Of a stretch of 5,445 nt of DNA, positions 1 to 4,344 are shown in pieces; position 1 is the first letter of the stretch, and each line of letters starts with the position of its first letter. Below the pieces are notes generated by a model. The model did no database searches and was not told the origin of the DNA. It saw only the letters and a list, made by a program, of their open reading frames with translations. The position numbers and the translations under genes are program-made. Source of the DNA: Candidatus Tayloriibacteriota bacterium (lineage in GTDB: Bacteria > Patescibacteriota > Minisyncoccia > Phycocordibacterales > GWA1-40-21). The stretch lies in the NCBI GenBank assembly GCA_026395155.1, contig JAPLZG010000018.1, forward strand, positions 1 to 5,445, in the 5' to 3' direction.

Positions 1-183
1 AATGAAAAACTGAAAGAGTATTTGATCTTCTACAATACGAAGCGTGTCCATTGTGCATTCAAAAACAAATTGACTCCATTTGCTGTTCTAAACAAGTCAG
101 AGTATTATTTGAGTAAATTATCAGTAGAGTGCAAAAATGGGTGGGGTTATTCATGTTATTGCAAAAAAGAACAAAAAGAGTAA
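1..183 (+). CDS. DDE integrase/transposase, C-terminal fragment (cut by window edge)
   Basis: The first reading frame is open from base 1 to the TAA at 181-183 and gives 60 residues. It holds a YNTKRVHCAF stretch followed by KLTPFAVL, which resembles the YNxxRxHxxL...TPxxxL signature at the end of the integrase-core (rve) domain in IS3/IS481-type transposases. The catalytic DDE residues would lie upstream of the window, so activity cannot be judged. A Cys- and Lys-rich tail ends the protein. No terminal inverted repeat of the element is recognisable in the 61 bases between this stop and mreB. Family assignment rests on this short motif alone, and the exact IS family is not resolvable. Confidence 0.72.
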   Translation, partial: NEKLKEYLIFYNTKRVHCAFKNKLTPFAVLNKSEYYLSKLSVECKNGWGYSCYCKKEQKE

Positions 184-244
184 TATAAAACCTACGGATT
201 ATTTTTATCTTTTATATTTGATTTTTAATATTTAATTTTGAAAC

Positions 245-1258
245 ATGTCATTTTTTACACGAAAACTAGGAATTGATTTAGGAACAGCGAATACTTTAGT
301 GTTTGTTCCTGGAAAAGGCGTGGTTCTTTTTGAGCCATCTGTTGTTGCTGTATCTGAGCAAGACAATAAGATTATTGCTGTTGGAGTTGAAGCAAAAAAT
401 ATGATTGGAAAAACTCCAGATAGTATTATTGCATATCGTCCAATGAAAGATGGGGTGATTGCGGATTATCGAGTTACTGAAGCAATGCTTAGATATTTTA
501 TAGATAAGGCTCTCGGAAAATGGAATATTTTTAAGCCAGAAGTTATGATTTCTGTTCCTGCTGGTGTGACCTCTACGGAAAGAAGAGCTGTTGTTGAAGC
601 AGCAATTAAAGCTGGAGCTAAAAATGCTTATGTTGTTAAAGAACCAATTCTTGCAGCTATTGGTGCAGGTATTCCGATTTATGAACCAATGGGACATATG
701 GTAGTGGATATTGGAGGAGGTACAACGGACGTAGCTGTTATTTCACTTGGAGGAATTGTTTCTTCAACTTCAGTAAAATGTGCTGGAAATAAAATAGACT
801 CTGCTATTGCAGACTATATTAAAAAAACATTTAATCTTGCTATTGGAGATAAAACAGCTGAAGAAATAAAAATAAAAGTTGGAAGTGCTGTTCCTCTGGA
901 AGAAGAATTCTCACTTACAATAAAAGGTAGAGACTTTTTAACAGGGCTTCCTCGTTCAACAGAAATAAAAACAAATGAAATTGTAAAAGCTATCGCAAAA
1001 GAATTAAAAGATATGATAAAAGCTATTAAAGATGTTTTACAAGAAACTCCACCAGAGCTCGCTGCTGATATTATTGATAAAGGAATTATTATGACAGGAG
1101 GATCTTCTCAGCTTAGAAATTTGCCTGAACTTGTCTTTAGAAGGACTGGTGTAAAAGCTGTAATGGCGAAAGATCCTATTTATTGTGTTGCAAAAGGGAC
1201 GGGTATTGCTCTTGAACATTTGGAGACGTACAAAAAATCAATTATAGCGAAAAGATAA
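245..1258 (+). CDS. mreB: Rod-shape-determining protein MreB (bacterial actin homologue)
   Basis: A 337-residue MreB, the usual full length for the family. MreB forms ATP-dependent filaments under the inner membrane and guides the cell-wall elongation machinery. Visible actin-fold motifs: phosphate-1 LGIDLGTANTLVF at residues 8-20, a VPAGVTSTERRAV segment at 104-116, KEP with the probable catalytic Glu134, phosphate-2 VDIGGGTTDVAV at 154-165, and the adenosine loop MTGGSSQLRNLPEL at 283-296. That loop is commonly TGGGALL in MreB, so TGGSS is a small departure. The start follows the normal MreB N-terminus (MSFFTRKLGIDLG). No Shine-Dalgarno is visible upstream, only an AT-rich tract. The gene stands alone: mreC and mreD do not follow, and a hairpin and a new promoter lie downstream. 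Confidence 0.97.
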   Translation: MSFFTRKLGIDLGTANTLVFVPGKGVVLFEPSVVAVSEQDNKIIAVGVEAKNMIGKTPDSIIAYRPMKDGVIADYRVTEAMLRYFIDKALGKWNIFKPEVMISVPAGVTSTERRAVVEAAIKAGAKNAYVVKEPILAAIGAGIPIYEPMGHMVVDIGGGTTDVAVISLGGIVSSTSVKCAGNKIDSAIADYIKKTFNLAIGDKTAEEIKIKVGSAVPLEEEFSLTIKGRDFLTGLPRSTEIKTNEIVKAIAKELKDMIKAIKDVLQETPPELAADIIDKGIIMTGGSSQLRNLPELVFRRTGVKAVMAKDPIYCVAKGTGIALEHLETYKKSIIAKR

Positions 1259-1260
1259 TT

Positions 1261-1296
1261 TGTTGTAATTGTTCTAAATGTTGTAGATGTTGTAAT
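1261..1296 (+). repeat. Four tandem copies of a 9-bp repeat
   Basis: Immediately after the mreB stop lie four adjacent 9-bp units: TGTTGTAAT (1261-1269), TGTTCTAAA (1270-1278), TGTTGTAGA (1279-1287) and TGTTGTAAT (1288-1296). The first and last are identical, and all share TGTT.TA. The array sits in the presumed 3' untranslated region of mreB. It looks like a small minisatellite. No function is visible. Confidence 0.75.
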
Positions 1297-1310
1297 TGAA
1301 GAATACAATG

Positions 1311-1340
1311 GGCGGATTTTGCTTCGCAAAATCCGCCTTT
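1311..1340 (+). terminator. Perfect 12-bp hairpin downstream of mreB, probable terminator
   Basis: GGCGGATTTTGC (1311-1322) is the exact reverse complement of GCAAAATCCGCC (1326-1337), with a three-base TTC loop. Only three T residues follow before AAA, so the U-tract is weak. It may act as an intrinsic terminator for mreB, or be a dispersed palindromic repeat of the kind common in such genomes. Its position between mreB and a new promoter favours termination. Confidence 0.62.
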
Positions 1341-1361
1341 AAACTGGCCAGATATTTATCC

Positions 1362-1390
1362 TTGCATTTATTTGCTATATATGATATAAT
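1362..1390 (+). promoter_or_regulatory. Sigma70-type promoter of the hypothetical gene
   Basis: A -35 box TTGCAT (1362-1367, four of six to TTGACA) and a perfect -10 box TATAAT (1385-1390) are separated by exactly 17 bases. Transcription would begin near 1397, giving a leader of about 118 bases before the ATG at 1515. It is the best-formed promoter in the window. Confidence 0.82.
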
Positions 1391-1429
1391 ACTAGTATGT
1401 TCAGAACGTGTGTTTTGACTTACCTAGTA

Positions 1430-1508
1430 TGAGCGAGGTTTAACTGCTCAAAAGGTGTCGCTCGATGAGTGACACTAAGTTCATTGACAACGATGTTGTC
1501 AAAAGGGG
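1430..1508 (+). promoter_or_regulatory. Structured 5' leader: three hairpins then a strong Shine-Dalgarno
   Basis: Three stem-loops follow one another between the promoter and the start codon. Hairpin 1: TGAGC 1430-1434 with GCTCA 1446-1450, 11-base loop. Hairpin 2: GTGTCGCTC 1455-1463 with GAGTGACAC 1467-1475, nine pairs including one G-U, loop GAT. Hairpin 3: TTGACAAC 1484-1491 with GTTGTCAA 1495-1502, eight perfect pairs, loop GAT. The ribosome site AAGGGG (1503-1508) begins directly after hairpin 3 and lies six bases before the ATG. An alternative pairing of ACCT (1422-1425) with AGGT (1453-1456) would compete with hairpin 2. This could be a translational control region or protein-binding site. 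Hairpin 3 could also be a DNA operator. No known riboswitch class is recognised. Confidence 0.6.
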
Positions 1509-1514
1509 TTCAAG

Positions 1515-2354
1515 ATGAGTAAGCATAAATGTGATGACATTAATCATTTCATTACAGCAGAGGCCAGTGGTGGTTCCGTTGTGATTATGACGAAGGCTCC
1601 AATTGCGAAGGTTCGACTTCTCGGCACAAGTGGAACCGCAGACGTCGACCTTTATAAAGATAGTGATCGTATCACCATCTTTGTTGAGAAGGGGAAGCGT
1701 GGCATTGTCGCCCTCTCCGCTTCTGCTGGAGACATCTATGCTCGCGGACTTTTCGAGATCAAATGGGTTGGTCAGAATAATGATAAGATCTGGCTCAACC
1801 TTGATAACGATATTTCCTCCAAAAATGGGATGTCGGAAAATGGGTTTGATATTGAGGCAGAATACATTGATAAGAAATCCAATTATCGTATTCCTTTTTG
1901 CTTCTGGAATGAAGGTCTCATCATAGAAGCTTTTGCAAAAAAGAATCTCCATAATTACCGCCGTTATCACAATATCTGCGCCGATGGCAATGTTTTTTGT
2001 CGGTACATCGTCGGCGATGCTGACGTGAACGATTTGGAAACAGCGGCAAATCAGTGTCGGCTCGACACAGATCCCGATTTCCGCAGGGAAGTTGCTCGTG
2101 ATCTTGTGAACAGTCGGAACCTTTTCGTCAGTTGGACGAGGAAGGATCTTGTACATATGTTGGAGACTGAAAAACTCCGTGGGGACATTCAGGCACGAGA
2201 TGCCGATATCAAGAAGTTTGTTGATATTTTTGGAAGAATTATTAAAATCTTGAATATGAAGGGGTACTGCAAAAGGGGCAAAAAGCTGACGGCTATCAGT
2301 CGTCTGGTCTCTAGTCCACCTCTTCTTTCGGGAAGCACGCTTGCGGTCAAATAG
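1515..2354 (+). CDS. Hypothetical protein, 279 residues, family not recognised
   Basis: I do not recognise this protein. It has no predicted signal peptide or membrane segment. Residues 20-100 look beta-rich (alternating hydrophobic runs such as SVVIMTKAPIAKVRLLG and DRITIFVEKGKRGIVAL). A middle part (125-165) carries aromatic residues and Cys129, Cys155 and Cys162. Residues about 185-248 look helical and charged (REVARDLVNSRN, then DLVHMLETEKLRGDIQARD), and the C-terminus is basic. The ATG is supported by AAGGGG six bases upstream and by its own promoter, and a strong terminator follows, so it is a monocistronic unit. Base use differs from the neighbours: bases 1681-1740 are 33/60 G+C against 16/60 at 4861-4920 in rseP. 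The strong Shine-Dalgarno is also unlike the neighbouring genes. Recent transfer, or a conserved high-expression cassette, would both fit. A long open frame on the opposite strand is considered a shadow. Confidence 0.8.
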   Translation: MSKHKCDDINHFITAEASGGSVVIMTKAPIAKVRLLGTSGTADVDLYKDSDRITIFVEKGKRGIVALSASAGDIYARGLFEIKWVGQNNDKIWLNLDNDISSKNGMSENGFDIEAEYIDKKSNYRIPFCFWNEGLIIEAFAKKNLHNYRRYHNICADGNVFCRYIVGDADVNDLETAANQCRLDTDPDFRREVARDLVNSRNLFVSWTRKDLVHMLETEKLRGDIQARDADIKKFVDIFGRIIKILNMKGYCKRGKKLTAISRLVSSPPLLSGSTLAVK

Positions 2355-2369
2355 ATTCGTAGGCTCAAC

Positions 2370-2428
2370 ACTGCATGTTCGTTACTTTTTTCCCGCAAGG
2401 GGATTTAGTGACGAACGTGCAGTTTTTT
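2370..2428 (+). terminator. Strong intrinsic terminator of the hypothetical gene
   Basis: The 17-base arm at 2370-2386 pairs along its whole length with 2407-2423, using two G-U pairs. Inside it a second small stem, CCC (2392-2394) and GGG (2399-2401), closes a GCAA (GNRA-type) tetraloop. Six T residues (2423-2428) follow. It starts 16 bases after the stop codon and ends this transcription unit. Confidence 0.88.
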
Positions 2429-2466
2429 CTTGCAAAATAATGAGTATTAAACGAATATATTTTGTT

Positions 2467-2573
2467 AGACCCCGTTAAACTTTCACAAAATATTAATTAA
2501 TATTAAATGATTTTAAAAGACAAAGTATACAATAAGAATTAGATTTTATTTTCAAAAAGTTGTACGGGGTTCT
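2467..2573. repeat. MITE-like element or IS remnant with terminal inverted repeats
   Basis: ACCCCGT at 2469-2475 is mirrored by ACGGGGT at 2564-2570. Extending inward, 2469-2492 and the reverse complement of 2547-2570 agree at 19 of 24 positions, with shared blocks ACCCCGT, AACTTT and AAAATA. Outward, AGA is also shared with one gap. The core is about 54 bases, AT-rich and non-coding. This is the structure expected of a miniature inverted-repeat element or an internally deleted insertion sequence. No clear target-site duplication is seen, and a link to the transposase fragment at 1-183 is unproven. Confidence 0.55.
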
Positions 2574-2588
2574 GTTTTCCTAAGCACT

Positions 2589-2620
2589 AGTCCGTATGAC
2601 CTTGGTGTTTGGGGTAATTA
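2589..2620 (+). repeat. Imperfect direct repeat, copy 1
   Basis: This 32-base segment (AGTCCGTATGACCTTGGTG and onward to TAATTA) matches 2725-2755 at 26 positions with one gap, starting 136 bases upstream of it. The shared words are AGTCC, TATGAC, TTGGT and TAATTA. Copy 1 has no good -10 box at the right distance, unlike copy 2. Confidence 0.6.
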
Positions 2621-2651
2621 ATAAATAAACAATACCAATATACTAATGGTA

Positions 2652-2685
2652 CCTGCCCGCAGTGCTACAGCGTTGCAGGCGGGCG
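2652..2685. repeat. GC-rich palindromic (REP-like) element
   Basis: GCCCGC (2655-2660) pairs with GCGGGC (2679-2684). The interior can pair further in alternative ways: CCTGC 2652-2656 with GCAGG 2675-2679, or GCAGTGC 2659-2665 with GCGTTGC 2670-2676 using two G-U pairs and a TACA loop. The element stands out sharply against its AT-rich surroundings. There is no T-tract, so a terminator role is doubtful. Confidence 0.6.
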
Positions 2686-2724
2686 AATACAACGAATGGA
2701 TACGAATAAGAAAAAATTGGTGCA

Positions 2725-2755
2725 AGTCCATATGACTTTGGTATTAGGCTAATTA
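2725..2755 (+). repeat. Imperfect direct repeat, copy 2
   Basis: Second copy of the repeat at 2589-2620 (26 matching positions, one gap). Its TTGGTA (2738-2743) is the proposed -35 box of the delta' gene, so the duplication may have copied part of a promoter region. The segment between the two copies contains the GC-rich palindrome. Confidence 0.6.
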
Positions 2756-2766
2756 TGATGTATTAT
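2738..2766 (+). promoter_or_regulatory. Candidate promoter giving a leaderless delta' mRNA
   Basis: TTGGTA (2738-2743) and TATTAT (2761-2766) are separated by 17 bases, and six bases after the -10 box stands the ATG at 2773. If real, the transcript would start at or next to that ATG and have no leader. This agrees with the lack of a Shine-Dalgarno. Both boxes are imperfect. Confidence 0.45.
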
Positions 2767-2772
2767 ATTTGT

Positions 2773-3537
2773 ATGGAACTTTTTACAAAAGGAAACACTT
2801 TACATCATGCATATTGCATTATTGGTAATTCAGAAAAAATAATTTTAGATCTGCAAAAAATTCTTAAAAAAGAATTTGATTTTCCGATTAGTGAAAATCC
2901 AGATTTTTGGTATGGAAAATACGATATTTTAGATATTGAAGATAGTAGAAAATTGAAAGAATTGCATTTAAATAAACCAACCGTTCATAATAAAAAAGTT
3001 TTTGTCGTTAGTACAAATTTTATTACTGAAAAAGCACAAAACGCGATGCTCAAGCTTTTTGAGGAGCCATCTGGTCAGACACACTTTTTTTTAATAATGC
3101 CTTCTGCACAAAATATTATTCCGACATTAAGATCTAGGATGATTATTTTGGAACATGATTTCTGTCATTCTTGCGAAGGCGGGGATCTAGGAAATCGGGG
3201 ATGGATTCCGGCCTCCGCCGGAATGACAGAAGGAAAAAATTTTCTAAAAGCTTCAGTCAAAGAAAGAATGGAAATGATTAAAGGACTTATGGATAGCATT
3301 TCCCACGAAAAGCCCAGAGGCCTCGTGGCTAGTGATGAAGAAAAAAGTAAGATGGAAGTAGTTAAACTAATAAATTCAATTGAAAATGAATTTCTTCTGC
3401 GTCAGTCTACACCAAGTTTGCATAAGTCAGCGAATCTCCTAGAGAATATCGAGAAGGTGAGACAGTATGCAAGTGACGGTTCGCCATCTCTCAAAATGCT
3501 ACTAGAATATTTAGCGATAATTGTGCCGGCAGACTAA
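2773..3537 (+). CDS. holB: DNA polymerase III delta'-like subunit (clamp loader) with in-frame repeat insertions
   Basis: Delta' is a structural subunit of the clamp loader that opens the sliding clamp onto DNA. The family is recognised from NAMLKLFEEPSGQTHFFLI at residues 90-108 and LRSR at 119-122 (sensor-like SRC/SRx region), and from the N-terminal TLHHAY (9-14). The P-loop and the zinc-binding cysteines of larger DnaX/HolB proteins are absent, as in short delta'-like proteins. I chose the ATG at 2773 (MELFTKGN, 254 residues) because a candidate -10 box overlaps the upstream ATGs at 2755 and 2758. Starting at 2755 would add six residues. Residues about 130-153 (FCHSCEGG to AGMTE) are encoded by a palindromic repeat, and residues 178-186 (HEKPRGLVA) by a second palindrome. 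The frame stays open across both, and helical sequence (FLKASVKERMEMIKGL) resumes between them. Without the inserts the protein would be about 220 residues. The symbol is by family resemblance. Confidence 0.85.
   Translation: MELFTKGNTLHHAYCIIGNSEKIILDLQKILKKEFDFPISENPDFWYGKYDILDIEDSRKLKELHLNKPTVHNKKVFVVSTNFITEKAQNAMLKLFEEPSGQTHFFLIMPSAQNIIPTLRSRMIILEHDFCHSCEGGDLGNRGWIPASAGMTEGKNFLKASVKERMEMIKGLMDSISHEKPRGLVASDEEKSKMEVVKLINSIENEFLLRQSTPSLHKSANLLENIEKVRQYASDGSPSLKMLLEYLAIIVPAD
3161..3230. repeat. Palindromic repeat inserted in frame inside the delta' gene
   Basis: The outer arms TCTGTCATTC (3161-3170) and GAATGACAGA (3221-3230) are perfect reverse complements, and the 30-base arms agree at 23 positions overall. 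The right half also folds alone: ATTCCGGC (3205-3212), loop CTCC, GCCGGAAT (3217-3224). It belongs to the widespread GTCATTCCCGCG...GCGGGAATCCA type of dispersed repeat, whose translation commonly reads WIPAxAGMT, as it does here (WIPASAGMT). It is far GC-richer than the flanking gene. Confidence 0.88.
3303..3328. repeat. Second, smaller palindrome inside the delta' gene
   Basis: CCACGA (3303-3308) pairs with TCGTGG (3323-3328), and inside them GCC (3312-3314) pairs with GGC (3319-3321) around a CAGA loop. It encodes HEKPRGLVA in the delta' frame. The stretch is GC-rich against AT-rich flanks, so it may be another inserted element, though a chance hairpin is possible. Confidence 0.45.
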
Positions 3538-3588
3538 CGCTGACTTAGCGCAGAAAAATACAGAGATAGATGAACATACTTTGTTTTT

Positions 3589-3604
3589 TCTGTCTTTGCG
3601 AAGG
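3589..3604 (+). repeat. Degenerate half-arm of the palindromic repeat
   Basis: TCTGTCTTTGCGAAGG resembles the left arm of the repeats at 3161 and 3628 (TCTGTCATTCTTGCGAAGG) with three bases missing. It is followed by a mutated TATCCCTG. It is probably a decayed copy 39 bases upstream of the better one. Confidence 0.45.
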
Positions 3605-3627
3605 TATCCCTGAAGCAAACCATCTGT

Positions 3628-3705
3628 TCTGTCATTCCCGCGAAGGCGGGAATCCAGAAGAATCAAAACTGGATTGCCACGTCATCAAGCTTCCTCGCAA
3701 TGACA
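3628..3705. repeat. Composite intergenic copy of the palindromic repeat
   Basis: The left arm (3628-3657) matches the arm inside the delta' gene (3161-3190) at 26 of 30 positions and folds as ATTCCCGC (3634-3641), loop GAAG, GCGGGAAT (3646-3653). The right half (3670-3705), read on the minus strand, starts TGTCATTGCGAGGAAGC and ends GGCAATCCAG. This is a second common repeat arm type. The outer ends TGTCATT (3630-3636) and AATGACA (3699-3705) are complementary. The unit looks like a hybrid of two related repeat arms. Confidence 0.82.
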
Positions 3706-3748
3706 AAATTCGTTTAGACACTATTCATTTTTTTTGATATCATTAAGT

Positions 3749-3754
3749 TATAAT
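3749..3754 (+). promoter_or_regulatory. Candidate -10 box for the frr-rseP operon
   Basis: A perfect TATAAT lies 32 bases before the frr ATG in an AT-rich tract. No good -35 box stands 16-18 bases upstream (best is CATTTT at 3726-3731). An alternative pair, TTGATA (3734-3739) and TAATTA (3756-3761), has a 16-base spacer. Some promoter is expected here because the repeats upstream separate frr from the delta' gene. Confidence 0.42.
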
Positions 3755-3786
3755 TTAATTATTAAAAAATTAATCATTTTAAATAT

Positions 3787-4338
3787 ATGGCATATGATTT
3801 TAAAGTTTTAAAAGAAAAAGTAAAAGGTGTAGAGGAGTGGCTTAAGAAAGAATATACTGGCTTGAGAACTGGGGTTGCTAGTCCTTCTATTTTGGATGGT
3901 ATTTTGGTTGAGAGTTATGGTGCAAGATTACCAATAAATCAGGTTGCAAATATCGGTATCGAGGATGCAAGAGTTATCAGAATTAGTCCTTGGGATAAAA
4001 GTCAGTCAAAGGCAATTGAGAAAGCTATTATGGTAGCAAATTTAGGTATTTCTCTTTCCGTTGATGATAAAGGCGTTCGTGTATTTTTCCCTGAGCTTAC
4101 TACAGAGAGAAGGGGTTTACTTATAAAGACCGCAAAAGCAAAGCTAGAAGATGCAAGAGTTAATCTTCGAGGTATAAGAGAAGAAGTCTGGGGTGATATT
4201 CAAATAAAAGAAAAAGAAGGTAAAATGACAGAAGATGAGAAATTCAGAAATAAAAATGATATGCAGAAGGTAGTTGATGAAGCAAATAAAGCTTTGGAAG
4301 TTTTACTCGAGAAAAAAGAGAAGGAGATTAACAGTTAA
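3787..4338 (+). CDS. frr: Ribosome recycling factor
   Basis: A 183-residue protein, close to the 185 usual for the family. Together with EF-G it splits the post-termination ribosome so the subunits can be reused. Domain I is the three-helix bundle formed by residues about 1-30 and 105-183. Domain II is the small beta domain at about 31-104. Recognisable family signatures: LRTGVASPSILDGILVESYG (26-45), LPINQVANI (48-56), VRVFFPELTTERRG (97-110) and ARVNLRGIREE (123-133). The conserved arginines of the last helix region are present (Arg108, Arg109, Arg124, Arg128, Arg131). No Shine-Dalgarno precedes the ATG. The start gives the usual N-terminus for the family. It is followed by rseP after six bases and is probably co-transcribed with it. 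Confidence 0.97.
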   Translation: MAYDFKVLKEKVKGVEEWLKKEYTGLRTGVASPSILDGILVESYGARLPINQVANIGIEDARVIRISPWDKSQSKAIEKAIMVANLGISLSVDDKGVRVFFPELTTERRGLLIKTAKAKLEDARVNLRGIREEVWGDIQIKEKEGKMTEDEKFRNKNDMQKVVDEANKALEVLLEKKEKEINS

Positions 4339-4344
4339 ACATAA

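Larger units (their letters stand above)
2429..2772. other. Gene-free stretch holding repeats
   Basis: Between the terminator and the delta' gene there is no convincing open frame or RNA gene. The stretch holds a MITE-like inverted-repeat pair (2467-2573), an imperfect direct repeat (2589-2620 and 2725-2755), a GC-rich palindrome (2652-2685), a short run of ACGAAT-type words (2685-2707) and the proposed delta' promoter (2738-2766). It reads as a graveyard of small mobile or palindromic sequences. Confidence 0.6.

Noticed and set aside
296..697. Minus-strand open frame inside mreB
   Set aside because: Its translation is low-complexity (Asn, Ser, Phe, Cys-rich) and it lies opposite a certain mreB gene, so it is a shadow.
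1415..1443. Second promoter starting from TTGACT (1415-1420)
   Set aside because: The position 17 bases downstream reads GTTTAA, a poor -10 box, and it overlaps the transcribed leader of a much better promoter.
1440..2156. Long open frame on the minus strand opposite the hypothetical gene (238 codons)
   Set aside because: It has no ribosome site or promoter at its start, runs through the leader hairpins of the plus-strand gene and has no terminator. The plus strand has promoter, Shine-Dalgarno and terminator in register.
3551..3592. Hairpin CAGAAAAA / TTTTTCTG as a terminator for the delta' gene
   Set aside because: The eight-base, AT-rich arms enclose a 26-base loop, so the structure would be weak and could easily be chance.
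3161..3705. CRISPR array formed by the repeated palindromes
   Set aside because: There are only two good copies and a decayed one, at irregular spacing and with one inside a gene. No spacers of equal length exist.
4321..4326. AAGGAG as the Shine-Dalgarno of rseP
   Set aside because: It is 18 bases before the ATG, well beyond normal spacing, and lies within frr codons for Lys and Glu.
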